Source: Halomarina salina
Lineage (GTDB): Archaea > Halobacteriota > Halobacteria > Halobacteriales > Haloarculaceae
NCBI RefSeq assembly: GCF_023074835.1
Contig: NZ_JALLGW010000001.1
Span: 1,984,001-2,048,000, forward strand
Direction of reading: 5' to 3'
Length of the DNA: 64,000 nucleotides
Made by a program: the position numbers and the translations under genes. The notes beneath the pieces are model-generated. The model saw only the letters and a list, made by a program, of their open reading frames with translations. It was not told the DNA's origin and searched no databases. Shown here piece by piece: positions 9,084 through 16,411 of the stretch. Positions within the stretch are counted from its first letter, which is position 1. The number at the start of each line of letters is the position of its first letter.

Positions 9084-9302
9084 TTAGAACCTCACCTCCG
9101 AGAGCGAGGGGTGGGTCTTCAAGGGCGTCACCAGCACGCCCACGTCCGGAACCATCCAGACACAGACGTCCTGGGATTCGTTGAGGGAGTCGCTGGCCGT
9201 GAGGTACTCCGCACCCTTGTCGGACAACGACGCTCGGTTCGTTCCGTCCAGCGTACGCACACCGAGGAAGGTGGCGTCGAACGGGAGGGGGTTGTACTCC
9301 AT
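9084..9302 (-). CDS. Small protein of unknown function, 72 aa
   Basis: The protein starts MEYNPLPFDATFLGVRTLDG and ends DVGVLVTPLKTHPSLSEVRF. I do not recognise it; the beta-strand-rich pattern is compatible with a small DNA-binding or regulatory fold but nothing proves it. The start at 9302 is preferred because GGTGAT, a match to the haloarchaeal Shine-Dalgarno core, lies about 7 nt upstream, and a TATA-like tatttaag lies around 9330-9340. It is encoded upstream of the replication operon in the same direction, beside the candidate origin. Confidence 0.55.
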   Translation of the reverse strand: MEYNPLPFDATFLGVRTLDGTNRASLSDKGAEYLTASDSLNESQDVCVWMVPDVGVLVTPLKTHPSLSEVRF

Positions 9303-9504
9303 TTTGACAATCACCCATTCGAGATGCTACTTAAATACTTTTCGTCTGGAGGGTACAAACAGCAGATAAAGCGCCTCAGAAACCCTCACGCGTCGAAACT
9401 CTAAGACACTTATAATACTATGTCGTCCTTCGCCTTGGTCGACTAGAAGGGTCCACAGTCACCGAGCGGAGGTAGGCGGGCTGGCGACAGCTATTAATAG
9501 ATGA

Positions 9505-9905
9505 GACACGCGCGCGCATAGTTACGGGTGGTCAGACCCCCTAAACGCCGGTTTATCGAAATGGGGTGTCATCACCCGAGGAAGCCTCTATACTACCCAT
9601 ATTCTATACAGAGATGCTTCACAAGGGGGAGTGGTGCGACCCGTGAACCCGAGGAATCGCCGCTACTGTTTGATTTTGAGCAGTACAGAAGAAACCATCA
9701 CTTACCACGGTGTTCGACGTGCCACTACACCACACGATACGCCATGTCACTCGCTCACTCGGAGACGGACCCTCTCTCCTGAGCTAATTCTTCGACCTCC
9801 ACCAGCGATAGCAACCAGACCGTCACCTACCCTTCCTCGCGCATGGTAACGCGCGCAAAAGGAAAAATGGTCTGAGGGGGTTTGACCACCCGAAGTATTG
9901 CGCGA
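9505..9905. other. Structured non-coding block, candidate replication origin
   Basis: No credible gene occupies about 9,310-10,070. Inside it, CGGGTGGTCAGACCCCCT (9525-9542) is repeated inverted at 9875-9892 with one mismatch, and each copy is adjoined by an alternating CG tract (about 9509-9519 and 9850-9856) and a related GCGCAT(A/G)GT(T/A)AC stretch. Between them lie a GGGTG/CACCC hairpin (about 9564-9577), an imperfect palindrome over an AT-rich patch with two CTATAC words (9581-9620), and further AT-rich sequence. The motif GACCA(A/C)CCGAAGTATT recurs at about 9884 and 10242. Long inverted repeats around an AT-rich core beside a primase-helicase operon are what archaeal origins look like. 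Confidence 0.45.
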
Positions 9906-10072
9906 GGGCGCACGTGTAGAGCGCCACCACCTGGAACGGGGCTATACCACCACAGAGCTCCGCGGAATCGCCCAACTCCGTCCCAGGTAGAGTATCGTCT
10001 CATTCGTGGATGAACTGCGCGCTCTCAGCGCAATCTGATGCGGTTGAGCAGAAGGGGTGTCCGAGGGGGTGC

Positions 10073-10189
10073 TCAGCGCCGTTCCGCGCTACCACAGACG
10101 GTGCACTCAGTCCACGTCGCGCCACCCCAGTCTTTGTACGTTTCTTGGTCGCAGTCGGGGCAGAACAGATAGCCGGGTACTTCTAGCAT
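10073..10189 (-). CDS. 38-aa zinc-ribbon microprotein
   Basis: The 38-residue protein has two CxxC pairs: FCPDC at residues 9-13 and CTVCG at 29-33, separated by 15 residues, the classic spacing of a zinc ribbon. Function unknown; haloarchaea encode many such microproteins, some of them regulators. The ATG at 10189 is the only start giving both Cys pairs. Confidence 0.65.
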   Translation of the reverse strand: MLEVPGYLFCPDCDQETYKDWGGATWTECTVCGSAERR

Positions 10190-10275
10190 GCGGACGGAAC
10201 GAGAGCCGACCACAATAGGCTGGTGGTGGGCTTAATCAGACGACCAACCGAAGTATTCCTGTACTGGGTGTCCTC

Positions 10276-10377
10276 CTATTTCGCTGAGTCGCTCACCGTA
10301 TCTGCCGCGCGCTCTGTACCGGACACCGTGGTCTCCTCGTCGACCTCTGGGAGGTAGATGAGTGCCGTCGTGGTCAT
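10276..10377 (-). CDS. Possible 33-aa peptide
   Basis: The frame begins MTTTALIYLPEVDEE and continues with acidic residues and haloarchaeal-like codon choice. It is in tandem with the zinc-ribbon microprotein at 10073-10189. No domain and no clear promoter; listed as tentative. The rest of 10,190-10,498 holds nothing I can identify. Confidence 0.3.
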   Translation of the reverse strand: MTTTALIYLPEVDEETTVSGTERAADTVSDSAK

Positions 10378-10498
10378 CCCGAGCGGAGGCGATGTGTGCT
10401 AACCAGTCAGGGCAGTCTCTGGCACTGGTGCGAGAACGGGGTGCAATAGTGGTGGATGGCCCCGTATAGACTTTGCATTGGTGACACTATCAGGGTGT

Positions 10499-10960
10499 AT
10501 GAACCGCATATCCCCCTGGCACGGCGATGCCGAGAAATTCCTCGGCACAGGCTGTCCTGAGTGTGGCCGTCACTGGCTCTCGCCGGTTCGGGGTACCGAA
10601 CAGAACGGGCGCGTCGTCTGGTGTTCGGACTGCGGATTCGTCGGCGAAGTCTCCGTTGGAGAACACACCGGTGACCACCCCCACGTCGACGAGCGTACCG
10701 ACCCACCGACCATCACCGACTCGGACGTGCCAGTATCGGACGTCATCGAGCTGTACGAGCGTGAATGGACACGATACGAGATTTTCGACGAGCTAGATAT
10801 CCCTGTCGAGGCAGTCCAGGATGCCGTCGTCTGGCATCTCAAACAGTTCCGCGATGAGTGGCGTGAGGAGGGTGAGAAGAACTTGGCGTACAATCTCGGT
10901 GAGCATGGTCGCAACGAACAGTTCGAGGACTGGTATCGCGCGCGCGCGCTACGGCCGTGA
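10499..10960 (+). CDS. Zinc-ribbon protein with C-terminal helical (HTH-like) domain, 153 aa
   Basis: Residues about 19-45 form a zinc ribbon (GCPECGRHW then WCSDCGF). The C-terminal half (SDVIELYEREWTRYEIFDEL, then EAVQDAVVWHLKQFRDEW) reads as a helix-turn-helix, so a DNA-binding regulator is plausible. ATG 10499 is preferred to the TTG at 10478 because a TATA-like cgtataga (10463-10470) lies about 30 nt upstream. The frame ends just after an alternating CG tract at 10937-10949, and the next gene begins in a shifted frame there; see findings. Confidence 0.65.
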   Translation: MNRISPWHGDAEKFLGTGCPECGRHWLSPVRGTEQNGRVVWCSDCGFVGEVSVGEHTGDHPHVDERTDPPTITDSDVPVSDVIELYEREWTRYEIFDELDIPVEAVQDAVVWHLKQFRDEWREEGEKNLAYNLGEHGRNEQFEDWYRARALRP

Positions 10961-11213
10961 GCCCACCGACGTTACCGTCGACGACCACGAGAACGAGCGC
11001 GTCTATCTCGGCTACTCGCTCTTAAAACATGAGAACGCTATCCAAGGCGAGGCGTCAATCATTCGGACGACTGACGAGCCCGGTGAGTCCGAGGTCGTCT
11101 CGGAGTTCGAAAATGGGCGTATCCCGAATGGCTACTACGAGTTCGTCCGTCGCTCGCTCGTCGAGCAGTGCAAGCGGACTGCTGAGTACTATGAAGACGA
11201 CCCGGATACCTGA
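10905..11213 (+). CDS. Unknown protein, possibly the frame-shifted C-terminal part of the preceding gene
   Basis: The convincing protein sequence starts around base 10950 (REPTDVTVDDHENERVYLGY) and runs 85 residues, rich in Glu/Asp and with EYYEDDPDT at the end. The only in-frame ATG before that is 10905, which lies 56 nt inside the preceding gene, in a part of the frame that looks like shadow sequence. No start sits at the natural place. Adding one CG unit to the tract at 10937-10949 would fuse it to the 153-residue protein upstream in frame. It is either a separate gene with an overlapping start or the tail of a frame-shifted gene. Confidence 0.5.
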   Translation: MVATNSSRTGIARARYGREPTDVTVDDHENERVYLGYSLLKHENAIQGEASIIRTTDEPGESEVVSEFENGRIPNGYYEFVRRSLVEQCKRTAEYYEDDPDT

Positions 11214-11255
11214 GCGACCCGACCGTTGATATCGTCCGCGTACTAACACGAAACC

Positions 11256-11711
11256 ATGGTCGAACCGCCCAGTCCGTCGCCGCCGGCCGCGGTCGATGAA
11301 TCGATACAGAACCTCCTGGAAGCGCTCACGGCTAAAGACGACGCCTGGTGGGACCAACTGGCCGAACGCGCGGAGGACGACCCGCGGCTGACGGTTCGCC
11401 GTCGCCCACCGACCCACCTCACTCGGCTGGAGGACCCACCGGCTGTCCCGCTCGCTGCCGACCGTCCCGAAGACCTCGTGTGGCTGGAGTGGGTGACGTG
11501 GGACGACGATTCACCGGTCGAGCACGACCACTATCATCACCCGCTCGGGCACGTCGCACCCGATATCGACTGCCATCCCGCTGACACCATCCGCCCACCC
11601 GTCGTCCTCACCCGTATGCCCAGAGCCGACGAACTGGGAGCCGACCCGTGTCCTGAGTGTTGGCCCACTGACCACGCCGAGCCGACGATTCGCGGAAACG
11701 GAGACCGATGA
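11256..11711 (+). CDS. Unknown acidic protein, 151 aa
   Basis: I do not recognise it. It has a Trp-rich centre (AWWDQLAERAEDD, then LVWLEWVTWDDDSP), a His cluster (EHDHYHHPLGH, residues about 89-99) and one CPEC near the C terminus, which could together bind a metal. The stop overlaps the next start in an ATGA (11708-11711), so it is coupled to a small membrane protein. Confidence 0.55.
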   Translation: MVEPPSPSPPAAVDESIQNLLEALTAKDDAWWDQLAERAEDDPRLTVRRRPPTHLTRLEDPPAVPLAADRPEDLVWLEWVTWDDDSPVEHDHYHHPLGHVAPDIDCHPADTIRPPVVLTRMPRADELGADPCPECWPTDHAEPTIRGNGDR

Positions 11712-11845
11712 GCGACGGGCTAGCGGTGGCGTTCGCAGCCCATCTCCGTCAGCAGGCCCTTGATGCGGCCGTGGCGGGACTCATCATCTCGATGGTGGTC
11801 GTGACAGTTATTGTACCAGTGTGGCTGTTCGTCATGCTGTGGTGA
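11708..11845 (+). CDS. 45-aa single-span membrane protein
   Basis: The frame starts MSDGLAVAFAAHLRQQ and continues with a hydrophobic run of about 26 residues (AVAGLIISMVVVTVIVPV and onward) ending LWLFVMLW-like. One membrane helix, N terminus polar. ATGA overlap with the gene upstream supports translation. Function unknown. Confidence 0.6.
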   Translation: MSDGLAVAFAAHLRQQALDAAVAGLIISMVVVTVIVPVWLFVMLW

Positions 11846-11873
11846 GCTACGGCTCGGTCAGTCCGTAGAGCTC
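11844..11873 (+). terminator. Hairpin directly after a stop codon, possible terminator
   Basis: CTACGG and CCGTAG form a stem around a 10-nt loop, with extra GAG/CTC pairs outside, starting within the stop codon of the 45-aa membrane protein. No T-run follows, so its function as a terminator is uncertain. Confidence 0.35.
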
Positions 11874-12064
11874 AGAAGCGAGAAGCACCGCAAGCCCTCT
11901 ACCGAGTACGGGGGCGAATCTTCCCAGTGCCCACACAGTAGGCAGGCGACACCAGTGACGCGAACGAACATGACAGGGTACCAACCGTCGGGTCCTCCCC
12001 TGATAGTGCTCTCGTCGTTGCGTGGCCTCTCACGTCTTTTTCGTCGTCGGTCGGCGCGACTCAT
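11858..12064 (-). CDS. Possible small basic protein, 68 aa
   Basis: From ATG 12064 the frame reads MSRADRRRKRRERPRNDEST, strongly basic, then a more hydrophobic part with CLLCGHW. A TATA-like element around 12100 (minus strand) is about 35 nt upstream. It would be divergent from the microprotein at 12107. The basic N terminus could bind nucleic acid. Weak evidence; may be a shadow. Confidence 0.35.
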   Translation of the reverse strand: MSRADRRRKRRERPRNDESTIRGGPDGWYPVMFVRVTGVACLLCGHWEDSPPYSVEGLRCFSLLSSTD

Positions 12065-12106
12065 CCTGCCGTAATGTCTTTGCACCGTTGTTTGACTGTA
12101 ATTGAC

Positions 12107-12205
12107 ATGAAGTGTGAACAGTGCCGCGGTAAGATTACTGGATTGTGTGTCAACGGGTCGTCGCCGTCCAAGGCGACGTGTCTCTGGTGTGCGTTCAACT
12201 CGTGA
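12107..12205 (+). CDS. 32-aa zinc-finger microprotein
   Basis: The whole protein is 32 residues with CEQC at 3-6 and CLWC at 25-28, plus an extra Cys at 14, a minimal zinc-knuckle layout. No function can be given. From here to 12,472 there is only a hydrophobic frame ending at 12402 that lacks a start codon. Confidence 0.5.
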   Translation: MKCEQCRGKITGLCVNGSSPSKATCLWCAFNS

Positions 12206-12472
12206 CCTGAATCGTACCCGGCACAATTGACCGCAGGGTTCGTCTGTTGTCACAGAGGAACTGTGGGCGACCGAGCGCATGACCATGTCCGGGGTCTCTC
12301 GTTCTCATCGTCCTCGCCGCGTTCGCGCTCGTCTACACCGTTGCACTCGCCGCAATCGTCATCCTGGCCTCAGCCTCGTCTAACTCATCGTTCGTCGCGT
12401 GATTATCTATGGATGAGACGGTTGTCCACTGTTATTTGGTGTCTCTCCTAACACTAGACCACTGTACTCCAG

Positions 12473-12757
12473 ATGGCTAGGGCCGAACTGTTGGTTGTTG
12501 TCGACGAGCGTGAGCACCTGATTCATCCTGACGGGTCGTGGGAGACATCGTCCGAACTGGTCGCGGATGTTCACCATGGAGACCTGCGAGGTCGCGAGTT
12601 CGTCCGAGAGCGTGATGACGTGACGTTCAGAATCGAGGAGGAGCCCGAGGATTATCGCGCGCCCGCAGATGGGTTGACGGGCACGGTGTTATTGTTACCG
12701 GGGGCGACCGACCACGGGGTCATCGGCCACGTCCACTGCATCGACGTACTGGATTAG
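12473..12757 (+). CDS. Unknown 94-aa protein
   Basis: The protein (MARAELLVVVDEREHLIHPD to the end HVHCIDVLD) is acidic and beta-rich; not recognised. Its stop overlaps the stop of the convergent integrase by 4 nt, a compact arrangement typical of mobile elements. Confidence 0.55.
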   Translation: MARAELLVVVDEREHLIHPDGSWETSSELVADVHHGDLRGREFVRERDDVTFRIEEEPEDYRAPADGLTGTVLLLPGATDHGVIGHVHCIDVLD

Positions 12758-14292
12758 CTTCCCTGGTCGTCATCATCGTTGAGGAGCGCACGTATCCCGG
12801 ACGTGCCACCCATGCTTCCTACTCCGTCGACATCCATGTCGTCGGGCGCGTCCAAGGGCCCGTCATCACCGAACAGGTCGTCCCACTGCCGTGCGATTTC
12901 TCTCGCCTTCTCTTGGTCATCCTCCTCCATATCAGCGCGTGCAGCCTGTCGCACGAGGTGTTCATGCAGAGTCTCCGTGACCTGTTGATAGCCGAGGTAG
13001 CCGAGGTCGCTCGCATCTGTTACCTCCTGTCGCTCTATGAGGTCGTTCGCGAATCCTTCGTCATCGGTTATCTCAGCGAACAGTTCCAGCCACTCTGGTG
13101 TGCCGCCCACTCGTTCTGCTGGGTCAGTTGTCACGCCACATCGTGGGCAGGTCTTGCTAGTGATTCCTTCCTCGCCGCAGTTCCAGCACGCAAGCGCTTC
13201 AAATGACTCATTCTCTTCCTCCTCAGCTGTGGGCAACCCTGCAGCCTCACGGATGTTGTTGTTTCGCGTCTTGTCCCCTGTCCGGTCGTAGACGTTCAGC
13301 ATTCGCAATGCATCATCTGTCCACCCAGTCATGTGCTGAATCTGCGAGGGGGTGAGTTTCAAGTCGTTCACGAAGTGTGTGATAGCGGCAGCACGGAACG
13401 AATGTGGGTTGATTGACTTGTCTTCGACACCTGCTCTGTTTGCTATTCGACGCAGCGCACTGCGAATACCATCAGGGCTCAGCGCACATTCTTCAGGGTT
13501 ATTACTGTCGTAATTTGTGACGGTGAACAAGGGGGCCTGATTATTCTCGGAGTCTGGGTGGTCTCTGAGCCATTGACGGACATCGGCTGCAGACCAGATT
13601 AGAGTACGCTCTGAGTCTGGTACACCTTTCTGTCCGACCCCATCCTCATTTGGCTCCCAGGTCGGGTCGTCTGTGTTCTGGATATCGACGTCCCCGACTC
13701 GCAATTGCGATACCAGGGTCACTCGGTGGCCGTCGCTCAAGAACGCGATGATGGCGCGGTCTCGACTATTGTTGCACGCCTCCTTCATTGACTCAACGTC
13801 AGAGACCGTCAACAAATCATCGTCATCTGGCTTGGACGCGTCGGGAGACTGGATGGCGATACTATCATACCACGAGTAATCCCTCTCTCCGTGCTTTTCC
13901 GTCTCATCCTCAAGCCAATAGTAGAAGCCCCTCAACGCACGTTGATAGCCGTACATCCCACTCTCACTCAAATTATATTCGCCTTCGAGGGTACTGAATA
14001 GTGAGGACAACCTATCGAAATCGAAATCTAATAGTGGCCATTCAGCACGCTGTGCAGCGTTTCTTAGTGTCGAAGTGTCAGCTATGCGCGTGTTGATGGA
14101 TTTCCCCCGGGTTTTCCGGAACGCCTCGTATTTGATTATCGCGGACTTGTCTCGGTCGTCTATAACTGCATCGTCCAGGTGTTCTTTGAAGTCTTTATCG
14201 CGGTCATCTGGGTGTTTCGCTGCTTGTACGACCTGTTCCTTACGTCGACGTAGTTTACCTTTGAGGTCGCCCGCGTCGTTGACGTCGGCCAT
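12754..14292 (-). CDS. Tyrosine recombinase (integrase) with C-terminal zinc ribbon, 512 aa
   Basis: The catalytic tyrosine-recombinase domain is readable: first Arg in SDGHRVTLVSQLRVGDVD (R190), HSFRAAAITHF giving the H-x-x-R pair (H297, R300), H320 in QIQHMTGW, and the nucleophile in LNVYDRTG (Y335). A SAM-like core-binding domain precedes it (residues about 90-150). After the active site comes a zinc ribbon (CWNCG at 369-373, CPRCG at 382-386) and an acidic tail, an extension seen in several haloarchaeal integrases. It sits at the border with chromosomal genes, as expected for the integrase of the left element. TATA-like aaatatc lies about 30 nt upstream. Confidence 0.88.
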   Translation of the reverse strand: MADVNDAGDLKGKLRRRKEQVVQAAKHPDDRDKDFKEHLDDAVIDDRDKSAIIKYEAFRKTRGKSINTRIADTSTLRNAAQRAEWPLLDFDFDRLSSLFSTLEGEYNLSESGMYGYQRALRGFYYWLEDETEKHGERDYSWYDSIAIQSPDASKPDDDDLLTVSDVESMKEACNNSRDRAIIAFLSDGHRVTLVSQLRVGDVDIQNTDDPTWEPNEDGVGQKGVPDSERTLIWSAADVRQWLRDHPDSENNQAPLFTVTNYDSNNPEECALSPDGIRSALRRIANRAGVEDKSINPHSFRAAAITHFVNDLKLTPSQIQHMTGWTDDALRMLNVYDRTGDKTRNNNIREAAGLPTAEEEENESFEALACWNCGEEGITSKTCPRCGVTTDPAERVGGTPEWLELFAEITDDEGFANDLIERQEVTDASDLGYLGYQQVTETLHEHLVRQAARADMEEDDQEKAREIARQWDDLFGDDGPLDAPDDMDVDGVGSMGGTSGIRALLNDDDDQGS

Positions 14293-14460
14293 TGTGTCTC
14301 AAATGTAAGTGCTTCAGATATTTGGTTGCTACGCCACATGACGCGACAGGTGTTCGGCAGCGCCGACTGACGGTTCGACGCGGTTCGACGCACGACAGAC
14401 CCCTCTCGACGCTCTCCTGTACGGCCGACTCGACTACGGTCGGCACGCTCCGTCCGACAG

Positions 14461-14667
14461 CTACCGGAGTCGGTTCTCGATGCGACCCCTCGTAGCAGGG
14501 ACGACGGCGAGTGCGACGACCACGAGGACGAGTCCACCCAGGACCGACAGGAGCGTCGCCTGCGCGATCGCCCCGAGCGCCAGCAACAGCAGGACGAACC
14601 CACCGCCCCAGGTCAGTAGTCGCGGAATCCCTCCCTCCTTCGTTACGCCGGACGCCTCTGGCGGCAT
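14461..14667 (-). CDS. Small two-span membrane protein, 68 aa
   Basis: From ATG 14667 (MPPEASGVTKEGGIP) the protein has two hydrophobic helices (about residues 18-34 and 38-56) and a basic tail (RGRIENRLR). First gene of the chromosomal core after the left element. A GCCGAC/GTCGGC hairpin lies just past its stop and may terminate it. Function unknown. Confidence 0.6.
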   Translation of the reverse strand: MPPEASGVTKEGGIPRLLTWGGGFVLLLLALGAIAQATLLSVLGGLVLVVVALAVVPATRGRIENRLR

Positions 14668-14813
14668 GGTACCAGCCTCCGAGACGCAGGAGGTGCATAG
14701 AAGTTCGTGTTGCTCGGAGTGGACCGGCCCCCGGCTCCGAGCCACCCGGTTCGGGTGCCGACCCGGGGGGAGTGGAAAGGGCTATTACCTCCTGTTCCTC
14801 CCGTTCGAGACGT

Positions 14814-15026
14814 ATGGGGTCAGACCAGCCAGCACTCGTGCGATGTGGGGACTGCGACAAGGTACTCACTGGCCGGCTCGACGACGGAGGCGAAGCGAAG
14901 CTGTCGAGTGGCCGGTCGTGCCCGACCTGTGGGGGAGAGTCGTTCGAAGCGGTCGAGGAGGGTGTCCACGAGGTGGACGCGTCGCCCGACGGAGGGACGG
15001 ACGCGTCAGGAAGCACGGTCGACTGA
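14814..15026 (+). CDS. Zinc-ribbon protein, 70 aa
   Basis: The protein starts MGSDQPALVRCGDCDKVL and has CGDC near residue 11 and CPTCGG near residue 37, a zinc ribbon followed by an acidic tail. A TATA-like ctattacc about 30 nt before the ATG suggests a nearly leaderless message. Probably a small nucleic-acid or protein-binding factor; not named. Confidence 0.65.
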   Translation: MGSDQPALVRCGDCDKVLTGRLDDGGEAKLSSGRSCPTCGGESFEAVEEGVHEVDASPDGGTDASGSTVD

Positions 15027-15129
15027 CCGATGCCGTCGGGTGTGACGACGTCCGTCACATCGACGCCGCGTCGGTGGCCCGTCGCGCGACGAGTCGCTAC
15101 GTTCACTTTCCCCGCGACGGAACGGGGGG

Positions 15130-15753
15130 ATGATGGTCGATTTCGCTCCGGGTGGATTGCGGTACGCGACGGTGTCGTTGCTCGCTAGCCTCGCCGCTGT
15201 CGTCGTCTCGCCCGTCGCGGCCGTCGTCGGCCTCGCGACGACCGGGTTCGTCCTCGCGTTCTACCGCGACCCGGACCGACAGGTCGCACCGGGCGGCGTC
15301 GCGTCGCCAGCCGACGGTCGAGTCTCGGTGATTCGGCGCGACCCGGACGGTCGCCTCCGCGTCGGCGTCTACATGAGCGCGGCCGACGTGCACGTCAACC
15401 GCGCACCGCTCTCGGGGACGGTCGAGGCGGTCACCCACCGGCCGGGGGCCAACAGGCCCGCCTTCTCCAAGGACTCGGACCGGAACGAGCAGGTCCGCGT
15501 CGACTGCGGCGCGTTCGACGTGGTGCTCGTCGCGGGGTGGTTCGCGCGGCGCATCCACCCCTACGTCGAACCGGGCGACGCCGTCGAACGCGGCGACCGC
15601 ATCGCCCACATCTCCTTCGGCAGCCGTGCCGACGTGGTGCTGCCAACCGGGTTCGACGAGGCGGACCTGACCGTCGAGGAGGGCGACCGCGTGGTCGCCG
15701 GGCAGACGATGCTCGCGGCCGAACCGGGAGTCGAGTGTCGGGAACGAGCGTGA
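15130..15753 (+). CDS. pssD: Archaetidylserine decarboxylase (phosphatidylserine decarboxylase family)
   Basis: This pyruvoyl enzyme decarboxylates archaetidylserine to archaetidylethanolamine at the membrane. In haloarchaea it is linked to archaeosortase-dependent surface-protein anchoring. Visible are two N-terminal membrane helices (residues about 12-45), the YRDPDRQVAPGGVASPADG motif, the MSAADVHVNRAPLSG motif with the family's His, and the self-cleavage region HISFGSRADVVLP, where the Ser of FGS becomes the pyruvoyl group. Length (207 aa) matches the short archaeal form. ATG 15130 and ATG 15133 are both possible. Confidence 0.9.
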   Translation: MMVDFAPGGLRYATVSLLASLAAVVVSPVAAVVGLATTGFVLAFYRDPDRQVAPGGVASPADGRVSVIRRDPDGRLRVGVYMSAADVHVNRAPLSGTVEAVTHRPGANRPAFSKDSDRNEQVRVDCGAFDVVLVAGWFARRIHPYVEPGDAVERGDRIAHISFGSRADVVLPTGFDEADLTVEEGDRVVAGQTMLAAEPGVECRERA

Positions 15754-15821
15754 GGGAGACCCTCGGACACGTCCGGTAGCGACGGAGACACGGCGGCGCC
15801 CGACTCGCCAGCGGTGGATAA

Positions 15822-16328
15822 ATGGGTGCGAAGCCGCTACGTCGGGCTATGCTCGCAGCCCTGCTCGTCGCGTTCGTCGTGCTGACGTGCCTGCTGGTCG
15901 CGGTGCTCGCGGTGGGGGCACTGACGGCGCTGGCGACGCTCTCCGCACCCGTCTCGGTGTTCCTGACGAGCGTCGTCCCGTACGTCGCGGCCGCGGCCAT
16001 CCTCGGCGTCCTCGAAGTGGTCGTCGTCGTGGCGCTGGCGTGGACGCTCGTCAAACGCTCGGAGTTCAGCGTCCGTGGCGGTCGCCTGGAGTCGCTCGCG
16101 AACCACGCCGAGCGACACAGCGACGTCGCCCGGTCGCTGGGGCTCTCCTCGCTCGTGGAACGGCCGCCGGAACGGAGACGCGAGGACGCGCTGGATACGC
16201 TGAAGCGGCGGTACGCCGACGGCGAACTGGACGAAGCGGAGTTCGAGCGTCGACTCGGGCGGTTACTCGACAACGACGACGTCGACACGGCCCGCGCACG
16301 CAGAGAGCGGGCGAGACTCCGCGAGTAG
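15822..16328 (+). CDS. SHOCT-domain membrane protein, 168 aa
   Basis: Two hydrophobic helices (about residues 10-38 and 45-75) are followed by a charged linker and a C-terminal SHOCT domain: DALDTLKRRYADGELDEAEF and LGRLLDND (residues about 125-155). SHOCT is a short oligomerisation motif at protein ends. ATG 15849 is an alternative start that removes nine residues. Role unknown. Confidence 0.75.
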   Translation: MGAKPLRRAMLAALLVAFVVLTCLLVAVLAVGALTALATLSAPVSVFLTSVVPYVAAAAILGVLEVVVVVALAWTLVKRSEFSVRGGRLESLANHAERHSDVARSLGLSSLVERPPERRREDALDTLKRRYADGELDEAEFERRLGRLLDNDDVDTARARRERARLRE

Positions 16329-16411
16329 TACGGACGCCCTCCCGCGACCGTCGTACCCCGACTGCGCCGTCCGTGAGGGGCCGCGCTTTACCGCTCAGCC
16401 CGCTGCCGCGC

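Larger units (their letters stand above)
1..14340. mobile_element. Accessory region, probably part of an integrated plasmid or provirus
   Basis: The stretch carries two site-specific recombinases (serine type at 2089-2760, tyrosine type at 12754-14292), a primase-helicase operon, a candidate origin and many microproteins, then changes abruptly to ordinary chromosomal genes after about 14,400. This gene set is typical of haloarchaeal plasmids and temperate viruses. I see no virion genes. No tRNA or direct repeat was found near 14,293-14,460, so the right attachment site is not proven, and the left end lies beyond base 1. Confidence 0.6.

Noticed and set aside
12210-12402. Hydrophobic frame (LIVLAAFALVYTVALAAIVI) that could be a small membrane protein
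   Set aside because: A stop codon lies just upstream and there is no ATG, GTG or TTG in frame before the hydrophobic run; at most a remnant.
14293-14460. Possible attachment site for the left element
   Set aside because: No tRNA fragment and no repeat of sequence elsewhere in the window was found here.
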